DNA of 64,000 nucleotides from an uncultured Ardenticatenia bacterium (GTDB taxonomy: Bacteria > Chloroflexota > Anaerolineae > 4572-78 > NAK82). A program made the position numbers and the translations under genes. Numbering within the stretch: position 1 is the stretch's first letter; every line of letters begins with the position of its first letter. This document shows positions 28,632 to 38,991 of the stretch, one piece after another. The DNA lies in assembly GCA_937127125.1 (NCBI GenBank), contig CAKZLO010000032.1, positions 81,328 through 145,327 on the forward strand, in the 5' to 3' direction. The notes beneath the pieces were generated by a model. It did not search any database, was not told the DNA's origin, and worked only from the letters and a program-made list of their open reading frames with translations.

Positions 28632-29705
28632 ATGACCAAGAATGTTTATGTGACTTCGACCCAAGCATATTCCGGCAAGAGCGCGTTATGCGTTGGGTTG
28701 TTGCGACGATTTCAACGGGATGGATACAAGGTTGGCTATATGAAGCCAGTCAGCACCTCGACGCGCGTGGTATGCGGCGAACATGTGATGGATGAGGATA
28801 GTCATTACGTTAAGTACTCATTCAACCTGCCGGACGCATTGGAGGACATGTCCCCCATCCTGCTGCATGACCGTCAGGTGGCGGAGGTGTTGGAAGGCCG
28901 CGAGCAAGATTACGTGGCGCGTGTGAAAGCTGCTTACCAAAAAATTGCTAAAGATCGGGACATTGTGGTGTTAGAGGGGGGTGGCAGCTTGCGCGAAGGT
29001 TGGATCGTGAATCTGGCACCACCTCACGTTGCGGATCTGCTCGGTGCCCCCGAGATAATATTGGTGTCTTATGATCATGACCTGCAGGTAGTCGACGATC
29101 TAATCACGGCACGTGTGCGGTTGGGAGAGTCCTTGATCGGTGGTGTCGTCAATGGTGTGCCCGGTCACCGTCTCGATTTTGTGCGCCAAAAAGTCACGCC
29201 GTACGTGGAGAAACATGGGGTTCCCATTCTCGCCGTCTTACCCAAGGAACCTATCTTGCTTTCAGTAAGCGTTGCTGAGTTGCGCGATGGTTTGTGCGGC
29301 GAGGTATTGTGTGCACATCATCGGCTAGAGGAGCTGGTTGAGAACGTCATGGTTGGCGCGATGAGCGTAGACAATGCGCTGACTTACTTCCGTCGTAAGC
29401 CCAACAAGGCTGTCATTACTGGCGGCGACCGTGCGGACATTATGCTAGCTGCTCTAGAGACTTCTACCAAATGTTTGATTCTCACAGGCAACCTGCGCCC
29501 CAGTCCACTTATTCTCGGGCGCGCAGAGGAAAGGGGTGTGCCAATTATTATGACCCACCACGACACCTATACCGTGGTGGAGCTGATCGAAAGCTTCTTT
29601 GGCAAGACGCGCTTTCATCAGCAGCACAAGGTGGAACGCCTGGACACTCTGCTCGAGCAGTACTTTGACTTCCAGGCATTGTACAAGGCCTTGGGGTTGC
29701 GTTAA
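28632..29705 (+). CDS. BioD-like P-loop protein with DRTGG domain (Pta N-terminal-like)
   Basis: 357 aa from the ATG at 28632, behind GGGAGG; an upstream extension to 28593 is unlikely. N-terminal dethiobiotin-synthetase-like P-loop domain (VTSTQAYSGKSALCVGLLRR, VVLEGGGSLREG), then a DRTGG domain (~220-330: VITGGDRADIMLAALE, CLILTGN). This architecture equals the N-terminal regulatory part of long phosphotransacetylases without the catalytic PTA domain. Placed 54 bases after the ADP-forming acyl-CoA synthetase, it may sense or regulate acetyl-CoA/acetate flux. The role is inferred only. Confidence 0.82.
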   Translation: MTKNVYVTSTQAYSGKSALCVGLLRRFQRDGYKVGYMKPVSTSTRVVCGEHVMDEDSHYVKYSFNLPDALEDMSPILLHDRQVAEVLEGREQDYVARVKAAYQKIAKDRDIVVLEGGGSLREGWIVNLAPPHVADLLGAPEIILVSYDHDLQVVDDLITARVRLGESLIGGVVNGVPGHRLDFVRQKVTPYVEKHGVPILAVLPKEPILLSVSVAELRDGLCGEVLCAHHRLEELVENVMVGAMSVDNALTYFRRKPNKAVITGGDRADIMLAALETSTKCLILTGNLRPSPLILGRAEERGVPIIMTHHDTYTVVELIESFFGKTRFHQQHKVERLDTLLEQYFDFQALYKALGLR

Positions 29706-29733
29706 AGAGTCCCGCGGGGGATTAATTCGTTAA

Positions 29734-31071
<1,338 letters not shown>

Positions 31072-31105
31072 TTGTGTTGTACCTCGCTGTAGTTACCTGC
31101 TTATA

Positions 31106-31144
31106 CGCTGCCCGCAGGAATACATCCTGCGGGCAGCGCTTTTG
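31106..31144 (+). terminator. Rho-independent terminator after eno
   Basis: A perfect 14-bp stem (31106-31119 with 31125-31138), five-base loop ATACA, then CTTTT. It ends the enolase transcript; the convergent subtilase gene ends ten bases further on. Confidence 0.85.
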
Positions 31145-31153
31145 GTACGATTG

Positions 31154-33472
31154 TCAACGCTCGATCACCAGCTCGACGTCATCCAGATACATAGCTGTGG
31201 TGCTGCCTGTGCCACCCCCGTTGTACACGCCAAAGTAGATCGTGATAGTGCGTCCGGCAAACCGGGTCAGATCAACGGTGCCGGGAAGCCACTGACGTGC
31301 ATTGGAAAGAGACTGGTCAGCGACAGCAGCGATGCGGAAGTTTTCGTCAAGGATCAGCACCAGTTGAAGGTCGTTGGGATAGACGTCCTGACTGATTGGA
31401 TAGCTCCAGTAGCGCAATACTGCGCTTCGCACACCAATTGGAATAGTGACTGTCTGGTGCACTGAGGAGTAGCTGTAGATATCTGGGCCGCTTACGATCC
31501 CTAGTCGCACTGATCGCTGGCCACTATGTGCCATTTCGGTAGAGTACGCAGCCGGCACGCGCGTCTGGCTGAAAATCCATCCACCCTCGGCCTCGAAACC
31601 CCCATTGACAAGGAGCTGCTCGCCACCTGACGCCACTGGTGTCACGGTAGAAATGGGCAATGCAGTAGGACTGCTGGTCGGCGAAGGCACAACAACTCGC
31701 GTGGTCGTAGGGGTGGCCGTGGGAGAGGGTGAGGGCGAAACGACCACTCGGGTCGCAGTAGCAGTGTAGGTCGGCGAAGCTGGTGGCGTGATGTCCACGC
31801 GTGTTGCTGTGACAGTAGGCGTTGCAGATGGCGTTGGTGAATACATTGAAGTTGGTGTCGGAGATGGTGTTGTAGTAGCCGTAGGCGAGAGTGTTGGCGA
31901 CGGGGGCCCAGGGGTTGGCGTGGGAGCCTGAGCACCCATAGCCGCCAGCGCTGCGGCAGCCTGTATCAGACCGTTACCGTAATTGTCATCGAAGCCTGGC
32001 GCCCCCAGGTCACGCGCAGTTGTTTCAAGCACCTGGCGCACCTGGGCTGCAGTGGCAGCAGGATTGAGCGCAAACAACAGTGCTGCCACCCCAGCAACGT
32101 GGGGTGCTGCCATAGAGGTGCCCTCCATGTTGTGGAGGGCGAAACGCCTTGGCTCACCTCGGAAGGTTTCCTGCAAAATGCCATCGGGCAGGCCGTTGCC
32201 ATCGGCATCAGCACCTGTGTCACCGCCGGGTGCCACCAGGTCCAGCTGGCTGCCGAAGTTACTGTAACGAGCGCGTTGCAGCCGATAGTCCACTGCTCCT
32301 ACCGCAATGACCGAGTCATAGGCAGCTGGATACTCGACGGTTCCTCCACTATTCCCAGCTGCTGCAACAATCAGAACCCCCTTGTTAGTAGCATACTGGA
32401 TAGCATCTTGCAGAAGCTGAGAGGACTTGCGTCCGCTGAGACTCAGATTAATGATGTGCGCCCCGTGATCAGCGGCAAACATAACACCACGTGCCAGTGC
32501 ATCGAATCCGCCCTGTCCGCGCGCGTCCAGCACTTTGATGGGCATTAACGTAGCGCCAAACGCCACACCAGCAACTCCATAGCCATTGTTGGTACTTTGC
32601 GCAATGGTGCCGGCAACGTGGGTGCCATGACCGAAGTCGTCATTGGCGTGAGAGTCGTTGTTGACAAAATCGTAGCCTGGCACGAATGCAGTGTTGGCCA
32701 AATCAGGTGCGCGCCGGTAGCTTTCAAAGTCTTCGTAAGCAACGCCGGAGTCGATTACTGCCACAATCACCTCGTGACCGCCAGAGTAGTCCCACGCTTG
32801 GGGCACCTGGATGGCCTGTAGATTCCATTGGTGGTAGAAGTAGGGATCGTTGGGTGTAAACGCAAGCGGTTCAGGAGATACATCGCTGGCATAAGCATAA
32901 CAGTTGGGCTCAGCATATATGACGTTGGGCTCACTTGCATAGGCGGCTGCTACTGTTTCCGGTGCCACCTCCGCCTCATAGGAAACCACATACAACCCCA
33001 AAATGGCTGGCTGACGTTCAGCCAAGGAACGAACACTCTCGCCAGATGCTTCGGCCAGCGGTCCAAGCAGTGGCTCGAAATCCTTGACTAGGAACTCGCG
33101 ATTCAGACGATCAATATTGTCCACGCCGGTAGCGATGATACCGTCAGCACCTGGCTCAGCAGCCAGCGCCCGCAATGCTGGCTGGGGTTGAAGCTTGACA
33201 ATGACCTGGCCGGGCACTATGTCCGGCCTGTCGCCGATGACAAGCGCGCTCTCGGTGATAATCTCTTCCTCACCAATCACCTCGGTCGCCGGCGGAGGCG
33301 GCGGTGAAGGGGAGACAGTCGGGCTAGGGCTTAATACCGGAGGCGGTGTGCTAGTCATAGCAATACGTGGTCGCGGCCGCGTGCAACCGGGCAAACACAA
33401 TACTGTCAGCAGCAATCCTGTGATCAGCAAATACAGCCAACGCACAGGGAAGCAGTGATGGCAGGCATGCAT
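31154..33472 (-). CDS. Secreted subtilisin-family (S8) protease lipoprotein
   Basis: 772 aa. The signal peptide ends in a lipobox (VLCLPGC). A Pro/Ser spacer and an inhibitor-like propeptide region (PDIVPGQVIVKLQPQ, ~80-180) follow. The S8 catalytic domain (~210-510) shows Asp in VIVAVIDSGVAYE, His in DDFGHGTHVAGT, oxyanion Asn in AAAGNSGG and Ser in MEGTSMAAPHVAG. A long PTPTP-type linker (~515-620) leads to a C-terminal beta-sandwich (NGGFEAEGGWIF, MYLDDVELVIER) resembling a carbohydrate-binding or P-like module. Shine-Dalgarno AGAGGAGG. Likely degrades proteins at the cell surface. Confidence 0.93.
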   Translation of the reverse strand: MHACHHCFPVRWLYLLITGLLLTVLCLPGCTRPRPRIAMTSTPPPVLSPSPTVSPSPPPPPATEVIGEEEIITESALVIGDRPDIVPGQVIVKLQPQPALRALAAEPGADGIIATGVDNIDRLNREFLVKDFEPLLGPLAEASGESVRSLAERQPAILGLYVVSYEAEVAPETVAAAYASEPNVIYAEPNCYAYASDVSPEPLAFTPNDPYFYHQWNLQAIQVPQAWDYSGGHEVIVAVIDSGVAYEDFESYRRAPDLANTAFVPGYDFVNNDSHANDDFGHGTHVAGTIAQSTNNGYGVAGVAFGATLMPIKVLDARGQGGFDALARGVMFAADHGAHIINLSLSGRKSSQLLQDAIQYATNKGVLIVAAAGNSGGTVEYPAAYDSVIAVGAVDYRLQRARYSNFGSQLDLVAPGGDTGADADGNGLPDGILQETFRGEPRRFALHNMEGTSMAAPHVAGVAALLFALNPAATAAQVRQVLETTARDLGAPGFDDNYGNGLIQAAAALAAMGAQAPTPTPGPPSPTLSPTATTTPSPTPTSMYSPTPSATPTVTATRVDITPPASPTYTATATRVVVSPSPSPTATPTTTRVVVPSPTSSPTALPISTVTPVASGGEQLLVNGGFEAEGGWIFSQTRVPAAYSTEMAHSGQRSVRLGIVSGPDIYSYSSVHQTVTIPIGVRSAVLRYWSYPISQDVYPNDLQLVLILDENFRIAAVADQSLSNARQWLPGTVDLTRFAGRTITIYFGVYNGGGTGSTTAMYLDDVELVIER

Positions 33473-33524
33473 TGTAACCTCCTCTTGGTCAACCGGTCTA
33501 GGAGGAACACTTTACCATAATCAC

Positions 33525-33554
33525 ATTGTACCACACAAATGGTGTGGTCGTCAA
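33525..33554 (-). promoter_or_regulatory. Promoter of the subtilase gene with an inverted repeat in the spacer
   Basis: On the minus strand TTGACG (33554-33549), 18-bp spacer, TACAAT (33530-33525). The spacer contains the perfect inverted repeat CCACAC/GTGTGG (33531-33536 and 33542-33547), a possible operator. Confidence 0.5.
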
Positions 33555-33591
33555 TGGGGTTTGGCGCTCCATTAAAGCGCAAGCGCAGCTT

Positions 33592-33620
33592 TCGTCAAAG
33601 TTGACAGTATGTGATATAAT
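33592..33620 (+). promoter_or_regulatory. Possible promoter for tRNA-Sec
   Basis: TATAAT at 33615-33620 with a four-of-six -35 match TCGTCA at 33592-33597 (17-bp spacer), about 80 bases before the tRNA. Weak on the -35 side. Confidence 0.35.
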
Positions 33621-33701
33621 AAGAGTATGTATCAAAACACACCAACAATGCTCGAAGTGTTGGTGACATAGCTGCAGCATGGTTGGTTTTGAGTAGCGTG
33701 T

Positions 33702-33797
33702 GGGGGTGGATGTGTCCCGGTGGACGCCCCGGTCTTCAAAATCGGTGGGCGGTCGCGAGCAGCGAGCGCCGGTGGGTTCGACTCCCATCCACTCCCG
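33702..33797 (+). tRNA. selC: Selenocysteine tRNA, anticodon TCA
   Basis: 96 nt that fold as a bacterial tRNA-Sec. 8-bp acceptor stem 33702-33709 / 33789-33796 (one G-U), discriminator G 33797, no encoded CCA. Extended 6-bp D stem (33712-33717 / 33722-33727) with a four-base loop. Anticodon stem 33729-33733 / 33741-33745 with loop CTTCAAA, anticodon TCA at 33736-33738. Very long variable arm (33747-33771, nine pairs with one mismatch). T arm loop TTCGACT. The 8-bp acceptor, long D stem and UCA anticodon separate it from tRNA-Ser. Inserts selenocysteine at recoded UGA. No selA, selB, selD or recognisable selenoprotein is in the window. The rest of the 33473-34056 gap holds no gene I can support. 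Confidence 0.95.
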
Positions 33798-34056
33798 TCG
33801 TGCCATCTAAATACTCTTTGTAGCCCCGATCCAGGAAGCGGTTGCAGAGTGACTGTACCCCTGACATCTGCCGGATTGATACCACCTAAGGGTTACAGTC
33901 GGGATAGAAGGTCATTGATTCTTGTACGAGATATGTGGCATCACGAGCCGATGTCCATTGGAGCCACATACTAGAAGTTCTAGAACCTGTTTAGAGTTCT
34001 ACTGCCTCCCTGCGTTGCAGTAGTTGAACTAGGATAATCTATAGTGCGTATAGACT

Positions 34057-36615
34057 ATGACGGAGGGACCCCTGGTGGATCAGGAAGAAGTGTCAAGGCA
34101 CCAATTCGAGGGCGACACGCTTGAATCCCTCGCTACAGGAGCGCCTGTCACTCCGTCTGCTGTAACAAGCAGGGAACCTGAGCTGTTGCGCATCCTGATT
34201 GACAACCTGCCCGACCTTATCTTCATCAAAGATCGTGATGGACGTGTTGTTTCCTGTAATCTAGCCGTTGCGCGGCTGAAGGGCTTCGCGTCGGTTCAGG
34301 AGATAATTGGCAAGAGTGCCTCCGATCTTGATCCACCTGAGATCGCCGAGCGTTATCACGCCGACGATTGTCAGGTGATGCAATCCGGCCAGCCGTTAAT
34401 CGGCCGCGAGGAACCTGTTCTAGATGCCCGCGGCACCGTGCGCTGGTTTTCTACCACCAAAGTGCCTTGGCGCGACGCGCAAGGCAATATTATTGGTGTT
34501 ATCGGCATCAGTCGCGATATCACCCAGTGGAAGGAAACCCTTGCCGCACGTGAGGAACAGCTGCGCTTCGAACATCTCTTGGCAACCATTTTCGCACGCC
34601 TCGTTGCCCCATCGCATAAGGATTTCGAGGGCGAGATCCATCGGGCGCTCGCGCTTGTGGGTAAACATATGAAGGCTGATTGCGTCACCTTGCTTGACCT
34701 CTCATTAGATCTGCGATTGCGTGGGGTTTATCGCTGGACATCGCCGAATGTATCATCTCCTCCCTTCGATCCTACGCCGGAGAGGTATCCCTATGTATTC
34801 AACCTGCTACAACATGGCCAATTGGTGCGTTTCTCTCATCCGGATGATCTCCCGGAGGAAGCTGCCGTTGACCGTGAAAGCTTCCTCACAGTAGGTGACC
34901 GCTCTTTTCTGGTCGTGCCGTTGCTCACTAGCGGTAAGTTGCTGGGTTCCATGTCGTTGAGCTGTTTGCGCGGCGAACATGATTGGCCCGATGAATTGAT
35001 ACCACGCCTGATTCTCTTGGGCCAAGTCTTTCTCACGGGATTGGCGCGCTGGCGAGCCGATGTAGCGCTGGACGAGAGCGAACGGCTCTTTCATTTAATG
35101 GCCGATCTCACCCATGACTGGATCCTCTGGATGGCCCCAGACGGCAGTGTGGTGTATACATCTCCTTCGTGTGAGCGTATCACGGGCTATACGCCGGCTG
35201 AATTCATCCAAGAGCCTGACTTGGTTATGCGTATCATACATCCCGAAGACCGCGAAAAGTATGCTCATCATTTTGAACGCGCGCCGGCGCCCGGCGACGT
35301 TCAGGCTATTGAGATGCGTATTGTACGGCGCGATGGCAAGATACGCTGGCTCAGCCACGTTTGTCGCCCAATTTATTCGAAAGATGGTAGCTGGCTGGGC
35401 TGGCATATCATCAATCGCGATATCACCGAGCGCGAACAAACTGATGCGGATCGAGAAGATTTGCAGATGCAACTGTTGCAGGCACAGAAAATGGAGGCCA
35501 TTGGCCGACTGACCGCGGGCATTGCTCACGATTTCAACAATTTACTGACAGTAATAACCGGATTCGCTGAACTCCTCAAGGCTAACTTGCCCGAGGGCCA
35601 GCCCGCGCGTGTATATGCCGACCGAGTCCTCTCCGCTGGCCGGCGAGCGACAGAGCTGGTAAGTAAGCTGACCGCCTTCAGCCGTAGACAAGCGATGCAA
35701 TCACGTGCGCTCAATCTGAACGAGGTGCTGGCAAACAATGAAACGATGCTGCGCCGAGCGTTAGGTGAAAACGTAACTGTGGAGATACTGGCAGCGCCTA
35801 ACCTGTGGTCAGTAGAGGCTGATCCATCGCAAATAGAGCAGGTGATTTTCAACTTGGCGATAAACGCGCGAGACGCTATGCCTGATGGCGGTTGGCTGAC
35901 CATTGAGACGTCCAATGTCACATTTACCGAGGCGCGCCTCGTACGCGGCGAACCTATGCCGGCTGGAGAGTATGTGCGTTTGCTGGTGCGTGACACCGGC
36001 TGTGGTATGAGCGATGAGATCAAAAGCCATCTTTTCGAACCCTTCTTTACGACAAAGCCGTTGGGTCAAGGCACTGGCCTAGGGCTGGCAACTATCTATG
36101 GCATTATCCGCCAGAGCGGAGGCTACATCGAGGTGGATAGTGCTCCAGGACGTGGCACCACGTTTCTCATCTACCTGCCACGCGCCAAGGAAGCCGTGTC
36201 CGTTTCAGAAGCGCGTCCTGACACCGGTCCGCTTAAATGGCGTGGCATTGAGACAGTGATGGTGGTCGAGGATGAGGTGGCGGTGCGGCAGCTGATAGCA
36301 CACGTGCTGCACCATCAAGGTTACCGGGTGCTCGAAGCCAGCAACGCGCAAGAGGCTCTCCAAGCGATTGAATCTCACCAAGGAGAGATCCACGTGCTCC
36401 TCACCGATGTTGTTATGCCTGGCATGAGTGGTCGCGAGCTGGCTAAGCGCGCGATGGCGTTGCGCCCGAGCATCAAGGTGATCATGATGTCCGGCTACGG
36501 CGGTGATATTTTCACAGGGGGGGAGCATCCTACACCTCGTGAAGTTTGGATGCAAAAACCCATTAGCACATTTGAGCTAGTGCGCACTGTGCGACGCGTG
36601 TTGGATGAAAAGTAG
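34057..36615 (+). CDS. Hybrid histidine kinase, PAS-GAF-PAS-HisKA-HATPase-receiver
   Basis: 852 aa, cytosolic (no membrane helix). PAS1 ~45-165 (NLPDLIFIKDRDGRVV), GAF ~175-330, PAS2 ~340-470 (DWILWMAPDGSVVYTSPSCE). HisKA H-box GRLTAGIAHDFNNLLTV, N-box NLAINARDAMPDGG, G-boxes DTGCGM and GTGLGLATIYG. C-terminal receiver ~730-850 with DEVAVRQL, phospho-acceptor TDVVMPGMSG and MQKPIS. The HDFNN H-box marks an HPK4-type kinase. Start uncertain: ATG 34057 has a -10-like TATAGT 11 bases upstream but no Shine-Dalgarno, whereas GTG 34075 has GGAGGG at seven bases. Cognate output unknown. Confidence 0.92.
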   Translation: MTEGPLVDQEEVSRHQFEGDTLESLATGAPVTPSAVTSREPELLRILIDNLPDLIFIKDRDGRVVSCNLAVARLKGFASVQEIIGKSASDLDPPEIAERYHADDCQVMQSGQPLIGREEPVLDARGTVRWFSTTKVPWRDAQGNIIGVIGISRDITQWKETLAAREEQLRFEHLLATIFARLVAPSHKDFEGEIHRALALVGKHMKADCVTLLDLSLDLRLRGVYRWTSPNVSSPPFDPTPERYPYVFNLLQHGQLVRFSHPDDLPEEAAVDRESFLTVGDRSFLVVPLLTSGKLLGSMSLSCLRGEHDWPDELIPRLILLGQVFLTGLARWRADVALDESERLFHLMADLTHDWILWMAPDGSVVYTSPSCERITGYTPAEFIQEPDLVMRIIHPEDREKYAHHFERAPAPGDVQAIEMRIVRRDGKIRWLSHVCRPIYSKDGSWLGWHIINRDITEREQTDADREDLQMQLLQAQKMEAIGRLTAGIAHDFNNLLTVITGFAELLKANLPEGQPARVYADRVLSAGRRATELVSKLTAFSRRQAMQSRALNLNEVLANNETMLRRALGENVTVEILAAPNLWSVEADPSQIEQVIFNLAINARDAMPDGGWLTIETSNVTFTEARLVRGEPMPAGEYVRLLVRDTGCGMSDEIKSHLFEPFFTTKPLGQGTGLGLATIYGIIRQSGGYIEVDSAPGRGTTFLIYLPRAKEAVSVSEARPDTGPLKWRGIETVMVVEDEVAVRQLIAHVLHHQGYRVLEASNAQEALQAIESHQGEIHVLLTDVVMPGMSGRELAKRAMALRPSIKVIMMSGYGGDIFTGGEHPTPREVWMQKPISTFELVRTVRRVLDEK

Positions 36616-36735
36616 ACCTGTTTTGCGCCCACTGAGTTGCCTTTGCACAGTTGCACAATTTTCCGTTCCGGCATATAAGAATTTCTCCTACCAGCTTGTC
36701 CTGATCCATTCTGAAGCGCTTTGAGGTTAGAGGAT

Positions 36736-37485
36736 ATGCCCGTTCTGGATGAAATACTAGCCACATTGCCTGAGGGAACGGTGAAAGAAGTGCGCGTTGG
36801 AGCCTTCTGGACAGCAGTGGTGGTAGATCGACAGGGGCAGCGTCGCTGTGGATTGGCTGCCACGCTACTCGGTGAAAATGATCACCACCACACTGGTGCC
36901 GACGACGTGGCCGATGCAGGCCACCTTGCCAGATACACAGGCCGCCAGCTAGCTGCACTCGTCCATTCGTCGAGCTCTCTCGAGGTCTCCCTTGGCATGG
37001 CAGCAATCAATGCATTACTGCCGGCGCAGACGGAGCACTATGTAGAGATGAACGCCGAAGAAGTGATACTAGCCCAAGGCGCCGGCCGGCGCGTGGCAGT
37101 CGTCGGTCATTTCCCATTCCTGCCACGTTGTCGTGCCGTGGCCAGCAAACTCTGGGTGCTGGAGAAACGTCCCCACGGTGATGACCTTCCGGCGGAAGCT
37201 GCACCCGATGTGCTTCCTCAGGCCGACGTGGTCGCTATGAGCGGCACCACCATAATGAATCGCACCTTCGACGGGCTAATGGCACTGTGTCAGCCGGGCG
37301 CGCTGGTGCTTGTCTTGGGGCCTAGTACTCCCTTGTCACCAGTGCTTTTTGATTATGGAGTAAACATTATCTCCGGCAGCATAGTCGAAGATGTGGATGC
37401 CGTGTTGCGTGCCGTGAGCGAGGGTGCTAACTTTCGTCAAGTGCGTCGCCACGGAGTGCGGCTGGTGACGATGCACAAACCGTAG
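36736..37485 (+). CDS. DUF364 (putative heavy-metal chelation) protein
   Basis: 249 aa from ATG 36736; an in-frame TTG at 36721 is the alternative. The N-terminal domain (EVRVGAFWTAVVVD, CGLAATL) and C-terminal DUF364 domain (VAVVGHFPFLPRC, ADVVAMSGTTIMNRTFDGL, PGALVLVLGPSTPLSPVLFDYG) match a family found near metal-cofactor and siderophore genes; its biochemistry is not settled. It lies about 120 bases after the kinase on the same strand. No cofactor genes are adjacent. Confidence 0.85.
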   Translation: MPVLDEILATLPEGTVKEVRVGAFWTAVVVDRQGQRRCGLAATLLGENDHHHTGADDVADAGHLARYTGRQLAALVHSSSSLEVSLGMAAINALLPAQTEHYVEMNAEEVILAQGAGRRVAVVGHFPFLPRCRAVASKLWVLEKRPHGDDLPAEAAPDVLPQADVVAMSGTTIMNRTFDGLMALCQPGALVLVLGPSTPLSPVLFDYGVNIISGSIVEDVDAVLRAVSEGANFRQVRRHGVRLVTMHKP

Positions 37486-37490
37486 GAAAC

Positions 37491-37538
37491 GAGCATCGCC
37501 TGCACGTACTCGAGAGGCCACCGAGCGGAGCGATGCTC
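37491..37538. repeat. Inverted repeat between convergent DUF364 and hisE genes
   Basis: GAGCATCGC (37491-37499) and GCGATGCTC (37530-37538), nine perfect pairs around a 30-base loop. It could act as a two-way terminator, though no T-tract is visible. Confidence 0.4.
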
Positions 37539-37851
37539 ATTGGGGATCCGTTTCTTGGGTTTCACCCATACGCCTGGCATGACGTTGTTGCAGCTCGCTC
37601 AAAACGGCTGACCAGCTGAGCTCGTGGGCCGAGAGCAATACCAAGCTGTGATAGATCAAGTCGGCCATCTCTTCGACAAGACGTTTATCAGTTTGCGCCA
37701 ATGCCGCCACGACTACTTCAGTGGCTTCCTCTCCAACCTTCCGCGCCGCCTGGACCGGGTCACTCAGCAATTGGTTGGTGTAAGAACCTGGTTGCGGATG
37801 CCGCTTGCGATCCTCGATAATAGTAATAAGCTGGGTCAGAAAGTCGCTCAT
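37537..37851 (-). CDS. hisE: Phosphoribosyl-ATP pyrophosphatase
   Basis: 104 aa, normal length. Second step of histidine biosynthesis: hydrolyses PR-ATP to PR-AMP and PPi. Metal-binding helices EEATEVVVAAL and EEMADLIYHSLVLL, with SYTNQLLSDPVQAARKVGEE before. It overlaps the aminotransferase gene by four bases (37848-37851). No other his gene is nearby, so histidine genes appear scattered. Confidence 0.93.
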   Translation of the reverse strand: MSDFLTQLITIIEDRKRHPQPGSYTNQLLSDPVQAARKVGEEATEVVVAALAQTDKRLVEEMADLIYHSLVLLSAHELSWSAVLSELQQRHARRMGETQETDPQ

Positions 37852-38936
37852 TGTCCCTTCAAGAACGCGTCAATGGCGTCCAGCAAAGTCACAATTTCCT
37901 CGACGGTGGTGTCACCCATATGAGCGATGCGAAAGGTCTTGTCTTTCAGGGTGCCATAGCCATTGGAGATCAACATGTGGCGCTGTCGCAGGAATGCGTT
38001 AAGCGCAGCGATATCGATTCCACGGGTGTTGCTTACACAAGTCACAGTGGGGGAACGATAGCCTTCCTCAGCGAAGAAGTCGAAGCCTGCCTTGCGCACC
38101 CAATCGTGGACCGTGTTCATCAGCTGCTTATGTCGCGCAAAGCGATTCTGCCAACCTTCCGCGGCGATGGCGTCCAGCTGAGCGTCCAATGCATACATCA
38201 GGCTGATCGCCGGGGTCGCGGGTGTGTGGTTTTTCGCGGCATACTTCTCATACTGGAGAAAATCGAAATACCAACCACGATGAGGTACACTCCTGGCACG
38301 CTCCATCGCCCGGTCGCTGACACTGCACAATGCTAGCCCAGGAGGCAGTGCCAGAGCCTTCTGGCTACTGGTAAGGCAGACATCCAGTCCCCACTCATCC
38401 GCTTTGATTTCCACTCCACCGGCGCAGCTCACCGCATCAACCAGCAAGAGGACATCAGGATAGGCTCGTACCACAGAAGCAATCTCAGGCACTGGGTTGA
38501 AGACTCCAGTGCTGGTCTCGTTGTAGACAACGGTCACAGCATCATACCGACCGGAGCGCAACTTTTCGTCCACCTGCTCAGGGTGAACTGCCTGTCCTAG
38601 CGGGACTTCCAGCGCATCTCCCTGCTTGCCGTTTGCAAGCACCATTTCGTACCAACGCTGGCTGAAAGCACCATTGACGAGACTCAGACAACGCTCACGC
38701 ACACAGTTGCGTACGGCTGCCTCTTGTAATCCACTCCCAGAGGCGGTAACAACGAAAACACGTCCCTCGGTTCCAAAAACGGGGTGCAGCCGCGGAATGA
38801 TGCGCGCTTGCAGCTCGGCATATTCAGGCGCACGATGCCCAATCATTGGCTTCGTCTGGGCCGCCAGAATCTCCGGTCGTACGTCCACAGGACCAGGAAT
38901 GAAGATTTTGACGTAGGGGGTTTGTGCCATGATCAC
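37848..38936 (-). CDS. Class-V PLP aminotransferase (serine-/alanine-glyoxylate type)
   Basis: 362 aa. PLP lysine in LTSSQKALALPPG and cofactor aspartate in LLVDAVSCAGG; the N-terminal block IFIPGPVDVRPEILAAQ plus MIGHRAPEYAEL is typical of alanine-glyoxylate or serine-pyruvate aminotransferases and of phosphoserine-aminotransferase-like paralogs in archaea and Chloroflexota. Translationally coupled to hisE. Could make glycine or serine from glyoxylate/hydroxypyruvate; the exact pair of substrates is not decided by sequence. Confidence 0.88.
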   Translation of the reverse strand: MIMAQTPYVKIFIPGPVDVRPEILAAQTKPMIGHRAPEYAELQARIIPRLHPVFGTEGRVFVVTASGSGLQEAAVRNCVRERCLSLVNGAFSQRWYEMVLANGKQGDALEVPLGQAVHPEQVDEKLRSGRYDAVTVVYNETSTGVFNPVPEIASVVRAYPDVLLLVDAVSCAGGVEIKADEWGLDVCLTSSQKALALPPGLALCSVSDRAMERARSVPHRGWYFDFLQYEKYAAKNHTPATPAISLMYALDAQLDAIAAEGWQNRFARHKQLMNTVHDWVRKAGFDFFAEEGYRSPTVTCVSNTRGIDIAALNAFLRQRHMLISNGYGTLKDKTFRIAHMGDTTVEEIVTLLDAIDAFLKGQ

Positions 38937-38991
38937 TCTCCTTAGACTAAGGGCATTGTTAAGAGATCAGAATACAGAGCTCGCTCCCTTC

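Noticed and set aside
33601..33620. TTGACA followed by TATAAT ahead of tRNA-Sec
   Set aside because: The spacer is only eight bases, too short for a working pair; only the -10 was kept.
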